Shown one piece after another: positions 16,189 to 23,874 of a stretch of 64,000 nt of DNA (positions are counted from its first letter, which is position 1; each line of letters begins with the position of its first letter). The stretch is from Candidatus Hydrogenedentota bacterium. GTDB lineage: Bacteria > Hydrogenedentota > Hydrogenedentia > Hydrogenedentales > SLHB01. A program made the position numbers and the translations under genes. The stretch covers positions 62,001-126,000 of the forward strand of contig JADLHJ010000069.1 in assembly GCA_020848835.1 (NCBI GenBank), in the 5' to 3' direction. Below the pieces are notes generated by a model. It saw only the letters and a list, made by a program, of their open reading frames with translations, had not been told where the DNA came from and ran no database searches.

Positions 16189-16755
16189 TTACTTGGTCTT
16201 GTTGAACCGGTTCATCGCCCCGGGCACCCCTTCGGCCACGCAACAGAGCACGGCCTCGGCGGCTGTCTTGATGGACCGCTCGACATCCGGCTTTTCCTCC
16301 GGCGCGAACGTGCTCAGCACGTGATCGCGCAGATCGTCTCCGGCCTTTTTATGACCGACGCCTATGCGCAGTCTGGGAAACTTCTGCGTCCCCAAATGCT
16401 CGATCACGGACCGCAACCCGTTATGCCCGCCGTGGCTGCCCTCAAGCCGAATGCGCACCGTACCAAGCGGCAACTGAATTTCGTCCAGCACCACAATCAC
16501 GTCCGCCGGATCGGGCACGCGATTGCGCGCCGCTTTGGCAATCGACGTGCCGCTCAGGTTCATGTACGTCAGCGGCTTTAACAGCATCACGCGCTCGCCT
16601 TTGTGTTCCGCCGTGGCGAACAGCGCTTCGTACTTCTCCTGATCGAAGCGCGCCGACAATCGTTCGGCCACCTCGTCGAGCACGCGAAAACCCACGTTAT
16701 GCCGCGTATTCCGATACTGCTGCCCAGGGTTCCCCAGGCCAACAATCAGCTTCAC
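16189..16755 (-). CDS. pth: Peptidyl-tRNA hydrolase
   Basis: A 188-residue enzyme that recycles peptidyl-tRNA by cleaving the ester bond. The N-terminus MKLIVGLGNPGQQYRNTRHN contains the catalytic His of the NTRHN motif. KPLTYMNLSG, the active-site aspartate region VVLDEIQLPLG and GSHGGHNGLRSV are all present. Length is standard. The order prs-rplY(ctc)-pth is conserved across many phyla and supports the call. The gap to rplY is 30 bases. Confidence 0.97.
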   Translation of the reverse strand: MKLIVGLGNPGQQYRNTRHNVGFRVLDEVAERLSARFDQEKYEALFATAEHKGERVMLLKPLTYMNLSGTSIAKAARNRVPDPADVIVVLDEIQLPLGTVRIRLEGSHGGHNGLRSVIEHLGTQKFPRLRIGVGHKKAGDDLRDHVLSTFAPEEKPDVERSIKTAAEAVLCCVAEGVPGAMNRFNKTK

Positions 16756-16785
16756 GCGGCGATCCTTTCACGCGGGGCGCGAATG

Positions 16786-17502
16786 CTACTTCTTGCCGCC
16801 CTTATCGTCTTTCTTCGCTTCCGGCTTCGCAGCCGCAGCGCCGGGCTTTGCCTTTGCATCGGCAGTGGCCTTCGCGTCGGCAGGAGCAGCCGCAGCAGCA
16901 CCTTCCGCGCCTTCAGCCGCACCAGGTGTTTCTTCCTTGACTGCGCGCGGCGCGTGGCACGCGACAGCGCTTCGGTCGGAATCCGTGACAATCGACACGC
17001 CTTCGGGAACGACGATGCTTTCCACGTACAGGTGATCGCCGATGCCCAAGTCGGTGATGTCCACGTCAATGCTTCCGGGCACTTCAAGCGCGAGACACTC
17101 GATTTCGAGTTCGCGAATCTGATAGTCAAGCACGCCGCCGTCCACTAAACCTTTGCAATGACCAACAAAATGTAATGGCACCAGTGTGGTGATGCGCTCG
17201 TCGAGGCGGATGCGCTGGAAGTCCGCGTGAATCGCGTTGCCGCGAACGGGATGGTATTGCACGTCCTTCAAAAGCGCGGGGCCGCTGGCTGCAGCATCGT
17301 TCGATACGTCAATCTGCACGAGCGCGTGCGAACCGGCTGCCTGGATGAGCTTCACGAATTCGCGCGCATTGATCGTTAAGGTTACCGGGCCGCCGTCGCC
17401 GCCGTACAACACGCCCGGCACATTACCGTCGCGGCGTTCCTGGCGCGCCTTACCCTTTGCGCCCGCTTCGCGCGTCGCCGCTTTGAGAGATTGCAGTTGC
17501 AT
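16786..17502 (-). CDS. rplY: 50S ribosomal protein L25/general stress protein Ctc
   Basis: A 238-residue long-form bL25 that binds 5S rRNA. Residues 1-95 form the L25 domain (REAGAKGKARQERRDGNVPG, then YGGDGGPVTL), about 96-190 the TL5/CTC C-terminal beta domain (LEVPGSIDVDITDLGIGDHL). The last 45 residues are an Ala/Lys/Pro low-complexity tail ending in a Lys-rich stretch, longer than usual. Part of prs-rplY-pth. Confidence 0.95.
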   Translation of the reverse strand: MQLQSLKAATREAGAKGKARQERRDGNVPGVLYGGDGGPVTLTINAREFVKLIQAAGSHALVQIDVSNDAAASGPALLKDVQYHPVRGNAIHADFQRIRLDERITTLVPLHFVGHCKGLVDGGVLDYQIRELEIECLALEVPGSIDVDITDLGIGDHLYVESIVVPEGVSIVTDSDRSAVACHAPRAVKEETPGAAEGAEGAAAAAPADAKATADAKAKPGAAAAKPEAKKDDKGGKK

Positions 17503-17554
17503 GGCCTATGGGTCTCCTGTTCGTGGGCGCTCGCGCCCGATTTATTCTTCCGTC

Positions 17555-18532
17555 CTATCGAAACAAAATGCTTAACGATTCTTCTTGATGCACGCGGCGG
17601 ATCGCCTCGCCCAGCAGTGTGGCAATGGACAGCACCTTAATCTTGTCGCTGGCTTTCGCGTCGGCTTTAAGTGGCACCGTATCGCTCACAAGCACCTCGC
17701 TCAAAACGCTGTCCTCGATACGCGCAATCGCGTCTCCGCTGAAGATCGGGTGCGTCGAGCACGCCATCACATCCAGCGCACCCAGGTCCTTGATCGCCTT
17801 CGCCGCCTTTACCAGCGTGCCGCCGGTATCAATCATGTCGTCGAAGATCAGCGCGTGCTTGCCTTCGACCAATTCCGCGCCGATCACGTGCATCACTTCC
17901 GAAACGTTTTCTTTCGGGCGACGTTTGTCCACGATCGCCAACGGCACATCCAAGCGGCGCGCAAACTCGCGGATACGCGCCACGCTGCCCATGTCGGGCG
18001 CGACAACAACCAGGTCTTCCACGCCGCGCTCGATCAGGTGGTTCACAAACACCACATCGCCGCTCAGATGGTCCACGGGGATATCGAAGAACCCCTGGAT
18101 CTGTCCGCAATGCAGATCGATTGTCAGCACCCGGTCCGCGCCCGCGGCGACGAGCAAGTTCGACACGAGCTTGGCCGTAATCGGCACGCGCGGCCGGTCT
18201 TTTCGGTCTTGGCGCGCATAGCCAAAATAAGGCAGCACCGCTGTCACACGATCCGCCGATGCGCGTCGCGCCGCATCAATGAGGATCAACAACTCCATGA
18301 TGTTGTCGTTGACCGGTGGGCAGGTGCTGTTGACAATGAACACGTCGCTACCGCGAATGTTCTCGCCAATCTGCACCTTGATTTCACCGTCGCTGAACTT
18401 GCCAACGTTCACGCGGCCACAAGGTACCTCGACGGTCTGGCAAATACCAGCCGTCAGCGCGGTGGACGCGCTGCCGCTGAAAATCTTGATGCTCTTGCTA
18501 TACGCCACGTTTGTGCCCTGACGATCAATCAT
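17555..18532 (-). CDS. prs: Ribose-phosphate pyrophosphokinase
   Basis: A 325-residue PRPP synthetase making PRPP from ribose 5-phosphate and ATP for nucleotide, His and Trp synthesis. Key motifs are FSDGEIKVQIGENIRG, the flexible catalytic loop around GYARQDRKDRPRVPI, the metal/ATP histidine (LTIDLHCGQIQGFF) and the PRPP loop DDMIDTGGTL. I choose ATG at 18532 rather than an in-frame TTG four codons upstream. A GTG eight codons further in is also possible. It starts 38 bases after the tRNA-Gln gene and is probably read from the same promoter. Confidence 0.96.
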   Translation of the reverse strand: MIDRQGTNVAYSKSIKIFSGSASTALTAGICQTVEVPCGRVNVGKFSDGEIKVQIGENIRGSDVFIVNSTCPPVNDNIMELLILIDAARRASADRVTAVLPYFGYARQDRKDRPRVPITAKLVSNLLVAAGADRVLTIDLHCGQIQGFFDIPVDHLSGDVVFVNHLIERGVEDLVVVAPDMGSVARIREFARRLDVPLAIVDKRRPKENVSEVMHVIGAELVEGKHALIFDDMIDTGGTLVKAAKAIKDLGALDVMACSTHPIFSGDAIARIEDSVLSEVLVSDTVPLKADAKASDKIKVLSIATLLGEAIRRVHQEESLSILFR

Positions 18533-18570
18533 AGCGGCGGGCAAAATGCCCGCCCTCCCGAAATTTAGTA

Positions 18571-18646
18571 TGGCTGGGGCGCTAGGATTCGAACCTAGGA
18601 AATGTCGGCGCCAAAGGCCGATGCCTTACCACTTGGCTACGCCCCA
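18571..18646 (-). tRNA. tRNA-Gln (anticodon TTG)
   Basis: On the minus strand a complete cloverleaf can be drawn: acceptor stem TGGGGCG paired with CGCCCCA, D arm, anticodon stem TCGGC/GCCGA around loop CTTTGGC (anticodon TTG, reading CAA), and T arm CTAGG-TTCGAAT-CCTAG. Discriminator G is followed by an encoded CCA (18571-18573). The total is 76 nt including CCA. It is the first gene of the unit leading into prs. Confidence 0.97.
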
Positions 18647-18718
18647 ACGGCAAACCCGTCTCTCCGGGCCGAACCCGGCCCAAAAACACGATTTAGCCCC
18701 GCACGGGACAATCGAAAA

Positions 18719-18748
18719 AGTATAGCAATCGCTGAAGTTGCAAGTCAA
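18719..18748 (-). promoter_or_regulatory. Promoter of tRNA-Gln and prs
   Basis: On the minus strand TTGACT (18743-18748), an 18-base spacer and TATACT (18719-18724), with a predicted start near 18712 and about 65 bases of leader before the tRNA. A GGGCCGGGTTCGGCCC hairpin lies in the leader (about 18667-18682). The rest of 18749-18844 is non-coding. Confidence 0.7.
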
Positions 18749-18844
18749 TTTGCGGGAGTGAGTTACAGTGACATGAATTTCGGAATTGCGAACCGTGCTC
18801 GGGCTTGGACGCCAAACTGCGCCAAGACGTGAAATCCGAACCGC

Positions 18845-21100
18845 TTACGAAAGTGCCCGGATCTCCTTAAGCAACGCCAGTGTGCGCTTCGAGACATCTT
18901 GCGCATATGAAAGAACCTGTTGACCACGACCACGGCGAAGCTCGAGACGGAGGTGGGTAATCTCGCGTGCCAGCGGCACGACCTTTAGCCCCCACTCCTT
19001 GGCAAGGTCAATTTTGGCCTTGCCCATCAACCGGCAAAGCGCGCCATCGCAGGCGCAAACGGCCGAGCTGGCCTCGATGATTCGGCTGCGGGTGTCGCGA
19101 ATAGCAGACGCGCTGTACATCAAGTCCACGAGAATGTCATAGGCGCGGTCCATCGCTTCGAGATTCTGAATTGGATCGCCGGACACACTGCGCTGAAAAA
19201 GCACCTCGACTTCGCCGGTGTCCAACCCATAGGTCTGTGCAAGCGCGAGATTAAACGAGAGCTGCGTGCGATCGTCTTCCACCAGCCGTTGCGCGAGAAT
19301 ATCGCGCCACTGGTTGCAGACTTTCCTTTCCGCCATCAGCACAATCTGCGCCTGACCCGGAAACATTTCAATGTGCCGTTTGAGATTCATTGGCGACCAC
19401 ACGCGGTTCTGCACAAAGTCCGTGAGATCGATCATCTCATAGCCCGGGCGCAACGTCGCGTCGGGAATGCTGATGTTTAGACTGCACATGCCGCGCACGT
19501 CATTACTCGCGACACAGAATAGATTGAAGTGCTCACCACGTAGGCGAAACGAACTCGTCGGTGTGTGCCCCGCTGGTACCTGCGCAAAGTCGTCCGACGA
19601 CTTACTCTCGACGTACCACTCTTTCGGAATCGACGCGGGTTGCGCTTGCAGCAACAAAGGCGCGATGGCATTAAACCGTTCCATGCGACGGTCGAGTTCG
19701 AGCCAAAGATCGCTGAACATCAGGAACGGACCCGTAAGCGAACGCTGTATACTGCCGGTCATCCAAATCGGATCGTTGTGATACGCATAACTGAACCAGC
19801 CGCGCGCGCCGTTCAAAAACGCGACGTTGATCATCAACCGCAGTTCCGGGCACGTGCTCCATTCCGGTGTGCCCGTCGCGAAAATAAACGACGGCCCCAT
19901 CAGCCAAAACTGTTGTCCCCGCGCGAGCGGCGCGTGTGTGCGCACCGTTTCGCCAACTTCCCACGAGACGTGAGAACGGAAATGTGTGATGCCCGTCACT
20001 GGAAAATACGGTGCGTACAAGGGAAAGCCGGTCACATCCTTGGTGATTACGGTAACCGGATGGTTCGGATCGACTTCTTCCACCATCTTCTTCGCGTCCA
20101 GCATGCCGCGGAAATCGCCCTCCGGCGGCTGCGTACGCAGGTTCCACGCCAGGATCGTGTTCGAGTGCGCATACGGTTTGATGTGCGTTTCGATCAGGTG
20201 CCGCACAGTATGCGGATCGTCGCGCACGGGCAGGTCGAGCGACGGCACAAGCTTGATGCCGTACCGGTGTGCAGACGCGAGCAGGCTCTCCCACTCGTCG
20301 TTCGCCATGCGTTCGACACTCTCGACGAGCAGACAGTTGTGGTGGTGCGTCACGATATCTTCCATTGCGAGCCACCAGTACTCGCTGAGCGATACGCCGA
20401 GCCGCTCCGCACTGCGCCGCACAGTGTCTGCGTGAATGCAGGTGCCGAGCGGCATGAACTCGTCGAGCACCGGATACGTGCGCGGCGTTTGCGTCGCATC
20501 GATCTCGATACGATCGCGGTCGCAGGCGTCACGCTCTTCCTGACTCATCGCGCGAAAACGAATCGACTGGAACTCGCAGGATTCCGTCGTGCGTGTCGTC
20601 GAAGACAATCGCAATATCAGCGCGTCAATACGCTTCGGCGTTCCCCAATGGTTCACCCGCCGCGCAAAGGTCCGCCACTGGCGCGTGCGTGGTAACCGAT
20701 CTATCGCATGCCCCCCAGGATACAACCAAACCCACGACGGGTGTGCGTTGTCGCTCGAACACCGGTACGTGATTTCTACGATGGGGTAGCGCTCGATGTC
20801 GATTGGGAAACGCGGGTCCTTCACGTCAAACGAACTCAGCGGCACCCAAAAGCTCGGGTCGTCGCGTGGGATGCTGTCCATCCGCCGCACTTCTTCAAAG
20901 CGGCCCGTCAGTTTCACACCCTCGGGAGTGCGCGCGCGCGAAACCGGAATGCGTTTCCACTCCTTGTCCGACTCGAAATCTTTCGTCGTCCACTTCGCCA
21001 TCTCGTCCGCCGCAAACTCGACGTACTCAAGCGAGTCGCGGATAGCTGGATCCGGCACTTTGAGGACTGTTGCAAGGTATCCTGAGTATTCGTAGAGCAT
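18845..21100 (-). CDS. Glycoside-hydrolase-like barrel protein, function unknown
   Basis: A 751-residue protein without a signal peptide, so probably cytoplasmic. Residues 20-205 look like a beta-rich, CBM-like N-domain (EYPIVEITYR-type strands, LIFRLSS-like edges). Residues 210-510 look like a TIM barrel of the GH2/GH42 type: IKLVPSLDLPVRDD, SNTILAWNLRTQPPEGDF and FLNGARGWFSYAYHNDP follow the expected strand pattern. The canonical Asn-Glu acid/base pair is not evident in WNLRTQPPEG, so activity is uncertain. Residues 600-751 are helical. An in-frame stop directly precedes the ATG and there is no Shine-Dalgarno. It lies downstream of the ABC permease on the same strand, suggesting a sugar-linked role. 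Confidence 0.6.
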   Translation of the reverse strand: MLYEYSGYLATVLKVPDPAIRDSLEYVEFAADEMAKWTTKDFESDKEWKRIPVSRARTPEGVKLTGRFEEVRRMDSIPRDDPSFWVPLSSFDVKDPRFPIDIERYPIVEITYRCSSDNAHPSWVWLYPGGHAIDRLPRTRQWRTFARRVNHWGTPKRIDALILRLSSTTRTTESCEFQSIRFRAMSQEERDACDRDRIEIDATQTPRTYPVLDEFMPLGTCIHADTVRRSAERLGVSLSEYWWLAMEDIVTHHHNCLLVESVERMANDEWESLLASAHRYGIKLVPSLDLPVRDDPHTVRHLIETHIKPYAHSNTILAWNLRTQPPEGDFRGMLDAKKMVEEVDPNHPVTVITKDVTGFPLYAPYFPVTGITHFRSHVSWEVGETVRTHAPLARGQQFWLMGPSFIFATGTPEWSTCPELRLMINVAFLNGARGWFSYAYHNDPIWMTGSIQRSLTGPFLMFSDLWLELDRRMERFNAIAPLLLQAQPASIPKEWYVESKSSDDFAQVPAGHTPTSSFRLRGEHFNLFCVASNDVRGMCSLNISIPDATLRPGYEMIDLTDFVQNRVWSPMNLKRHIEMFPGQAQIVLMAERKVCNQWRDILAQRLVEDDRTQLSFNLALAQTYGLDTGEVEVLFQRSVSGDPIQNLEAMDRAYDILVDLMYSASAIRDTRSRIIEASSAVCACDGALCRLMGKAKIDLAKEWGLKVVPLAREITHLRLELRRGRGQQVLSYAQDVSKRTLALLKEIRALS

Positions 21101-21205
21101 CTAGATCGGGTTTCGGAGATTGGGTTTTGGGTTTCGGGTAGGGGACGCAACAGGTTGACCAGACGACGCAACAACGGCCGCGTCATTCAAGCTTGATTGA
21201 TATTT

Positions 21206-21243
21206 CGTAATCGTGCTCGTAATCGTGCTCGCAATCGTAATCG
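21206..21243. repeat. Short tandem repeat, 12-bp period
   Basis: The unit CGTAATCGTGCT occurs twice in perfect tandem (21206-21217 and 21218-21229) and a third, degenerate copy follows (CGCAATCGTAATCG). The adjoining bases 21105-21150 are also low complexity (GGGTTTCGG and GGGTTTTGGGTTTCGGG). The array lies in the 172-base gap between the permease gene and the barrel-protein gene. Confidence 0.75.
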
Positions 21244-21272
21244 ATTTGTTCGGGAAACTATCGAAACAAGAC

Positions 21273-22250
21273 CTAAACCGCGCGCGCTTTCGTCTTCGTG
21301 CGCCGCACAAAAAACTCGTCCAGTCCCACGCCGATCAAGATCGCCGCGCCGATGACAACATACTCCAATTGGCTTGGAATCTCCAAGATGTTCACCAGGT
21401 TGCGCAGAACATTCAGCAATGAAGCGCCGATCAAGACCCCTATCACGTTTCCCGAACCGCCGCGCAGGCTGCATCCTCCGAGCACCGCCCCCGCAATTGC
21501 GTAGAGTTCAAAGAAATTGCCGAAATCGCTCGGCCCGAGCGAATTCACTTTGAACGCCAGCAACAGACCGCCACACGCAGTAATCAGCGAGCAGAGCACA
21601 TACGCGGTGATTTTCAAGCGGTCCGTGCGAATCCCGCTGAAGCGCGCGCCTTCCTCATTTGCCCCAAGCGCGAACAGGTGCCGGCCAGCCGGCGAAAAGT
21701 GGAGATACGCGCCAATAACAACCGCCAGCAGAATGAGAAAGACAAACGGCGCGGCGACGGTGCCGCCGATAAATCCGTTGCCAAACCAGCGCAGTCCCGG
21801 ATACGCTCCCGCGAAACCCTGGCTTTGATCGCCGGTGATCAACCGCGTGATTCCGCGGAACAGGAACAAGCTGCAAAGCGTGACAATGAATGGCTGCAAA
21901 TCGAGTTTGGAAATGAGCAGTCCGTGCCATAATCCCGCCGCAACGCCAATACCGAGGCACAATGGCACCACCGCGATCGGGGGCAGCCCTTGGCCCTTGT
22001 TCAACATCATCGCCGCACTCACGCCGACTAGCCCCACCAAACTTCCAACGGAAAGATCGATACCGCCGGTTATGATGACAAGCATCTGCGCGATGCTGAG
22101 AATGCCGAACAATCCAATCCAGGTGAGGAGGTTGCGTATATTCGGAGTTGTCAGAAAACTGATCGTGCCGTCTTCGTGCGCCGCTTCCCAAATCGTGGTG
22201 AACAACACGAGCGCAAACAAAAGGCCCGTTAACCCCAGCGCCTTGCGCAC
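21273..22250 (-). CDS. Ribose-type ABC transporter permease
   Basis: A 325-residue inner-membrane permease of the carbohydrate uptake 2 (CUT2, RbsC-like) family with about eight to ten transmembrane helices. Family marks are IAQMLVIITGGIDLSVGSLVGL (20-residue core is the signature), NEEGARFSGIRTDRLKITAY (the coupling EAA-like loop contacting the ATPase) and GAVLGGCSLRGGSGNVIGVL. It starts six bases after the binding protein gene, so the two are co-translated. No ATPase gene of the RbsA type lies next to them. Confidence 0.92.
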   Translation of the reverse strand: MRKALGLTGLLFALVLFTTIWEAAHEDGTISFLTTPNIRNLLTWIGLFGILSIAQMLVIITGGIDLSVGSLVGLVGVSAAMMLNKGQGLPPIAVVPLCLGIGVAAGLWHGLLISKLDLQPFIVTLCSLFLFRGITRLITGDQSQGFAGAYPGLRWFGNGFIGGTVAAPFVFLILLAVVIGAYLHFSPAGRHLFALGANEEGARFSGIRTDRLKITAYVLCSLITACGGLLLAFKVNSLGPSDFGNFFELYAIAGAVLGGCSLRGGSGNVIGVLIGASLLNVLRNLVNILEIPSQLEYVVIGAAILIGVGLDEFFVRRTKTKARAV

Positions 22251-22256
22251 GCGCGG

Positions 22257-23270
22257 CTAGTGTCCGATTTGTTCGCGCAGGGTCTTGCTGAATTCGTCGA
22301 CCTCTGCTTTCGTGATCGTGCGCACGGGAATGAATATCTGCTTGCTTTCAGGCACGCTCGACTTATCGCCCTTCGCAAGTTGCGCTAGTAACTTCACGGA
22401 TTGATATCCAAACTCGTAGGGCTGCTGCACGATCGTCCCTTCAATATGACCATCGGTGATGCCTTGCAGCGTCTCCGGCTCTTCATCGAACGCGACAATC
22501 TTCACCTGGCCGAGTTTCCCGGAATCGCGCACGCCGTTGAGAATCGCTGGCCCGTTGTAACTCCACAATCCCACGAGGCACGCAACATCTGGATTTGTCA
22601 CCAGCGTATCCTGAACATTCGCGATCGCCTTTGCACGATCGGTTTCATCGGTCCGCGTGCCGAGAATCGTAATGTTCGATCCCGCGAGTGTGTCCTCGAT
22701 TCCTTTGCGACGATCCTGTGCGTTCTGCGCATCAATGCGTCCGACAAACAGCATGATCTTTCCGCCATCCGGCAGGACCTTCTTGATCAATTCCCCGGCG
22801 GCCTTACCAGCGTCATAATTGTTTGTGCCGAGATAACACAAACGTTGGCTTTCCGGCGCGTCCGAATCCTGCGTTATCACGTTCACCTGCTTGGCAAAGC
22901 CGTTCAACGTCTCCGTCCAATTCTGCGGATCGTTCGGGCTCACAGCGATTCCCGACACACCATTCACGATAAGGTCTTCCATAATCTGCTGCTGTTCCTG
23001 CGCGGTACCCGTCGCCGGACGCCGGAACAACACCTCGCATCCCAATTCCGCTGCCGCTTTTTTTGTCCCCGCCTCGGCAATCGCCCAAAAGTCAGAGGTA
23101 TTGTTGGTGACGAACGCGACCTTCACTTTCGTGTCCGCTTCCGGTTTCGGCGCTACGGGTTCGGCGGTTGTGGCGGTGTTACTTGAGGTATCTGAGGGCG
23201 CGGGCGGCTGCGACGGTGTGCAAGCAGCAATTGCAATAAGAAGTGCGAATGGCACTATACATTGGCGCAT
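22257..23270 (-). CDS. Sugar-binding lipoprotein of a CUT2 ABC transporter
   Basis: A 337-residue periplasmic-binding-protein (RbsB/Peripla_BP_4) lipoprotein. A lipoprotein signal (MRQCIVPFALLIAIAAC, Cys 17) is followed by a Ser/Thr/Pro linker and the binding fold: VKVAFVTNNTSDFWAIAEAG, VSGIAVSPNDPQNWTETL, YLGTNNYDAGKAAGE and IVQQPYEFGYQSVKLL. The ATG at 23270 is chosen because GGGGAGGAG lies just upstream; a longer reading is possible but would bury the lipobox. Substrate is probably a pentose, inositol or related sugar; the sequence does not settle which. Confidence 0.9.
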   Translation of the reverse strand: MRQCIVPFALLIAIAACTPSQPPAPSDTSSNTATTAEPVAPKPEADTKVKVAFVTNNTSDFWAIAEAGTKKAAAELGCEVLFRRPATGTAQEQQQIMEDLIVNGVSGIAVSPNDPQNWTETLNGFAKQVNVITQDSDAPESQRLCYLGTNNYDAGKAAGELIKKVLPDGGKIMLFVGRIDAQNAQDRRKGIEDTLAGSNITILGTRTDETDRAKAIANVQDTLVTNPDVACLVGLWSYNGPAILNGVRDSGKLGQVKIVAFDEEPETLQGITDGHIEGTIVQQPYEFGYQSVKLLAQLAKGDKSSVPESKQIFIPVRTITKAEVDEFSKTLREQIGH

Positions 23271-23377
23271 GGTGACTCCTCCCCGTGGAGTGACTATTCT
23301 CGCCAATGCTGCTTGTATGATCAAATGAACGAACGCACCCCGACAGTGATCCGCGTTGCCTCAGTCAACAGGCTAAG

Positions 23378-23806
23378 CTACGGAATGAAATCGACGACCA
23401 GCGCCTGTTCCAAGTGCGGCCCGGCAAGCTTTACAAACTCGTCGTGGATAGGATGTTTAAGATAAGTATCTCGGCCAGCTGCGTTCTCGAAGGTCACGAT
23501 GAAGCAATGCGTGAAGCCTTGCTGCAGTCCTTCTGTGCTGACATCGCGACCCGACTCGATGTTACGCACCGTCGGGATTCCGTTCTTCAGATTATGAAAC
23601 GCCGTGCGCACTTTCTCAATGTCAGCATCACTCGTGCCTGCTTTAAACTTAAACAGCACCACGTGACGAAAAACGCTGCCCGGCTCCGCGTGGGACACTG
23701 CGGTCACATCACGAGATTCGTCCTTCACGTCTACATTTCCTTTCACCGAAATACACCCCGCTGCGAAGACCAGCAGGATTGATGTGAGTGCGAGTGCGAC
23801 TCTCAT
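23378..23806 (-). CDS. Lipoprotein with stress-responsive Dabb (A/B barrel) domain
   Basis: A 142-residue predicted lipoprotein: signal MRVALALTSILLVFAAGC with lipobox AAGC (Cys 18). Residues 45-142 form a Dabb ferredoxin-like barrel: FRHVVLFKFKAGTSDADIEK, NIESGRDVSTEGLQQGFTHC and HPIHDEFVKLAGPHLEQALV. Dabb proteins dimerise and some act as monooxygenase- or cyclase-like enzymes; the function here is unknown. It sits alone between the transporter genes and the RND pump, on the same strand. Confidence 0.88.
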   Translation of the reverse strand: MRVALALTSILLVFAAGCISVKGNVDVKDESRDVTAVSHAEPGSVFRHVVLFKFKAGTSDADIEKVRTAFHNLKNGIPTVRNIESGRDVSTEGLQQGFTHCFIVTFENAAGRDTYLKHPIHDEFVKLAGPHLEQALVVDFIP

Positions 23807-23874
23807 GATGTCCCCTTTTCAGTTTCTTTCGTCGAATTCAATGGATTATATGCGAGCGGCTTGGTCAAGCGAAA

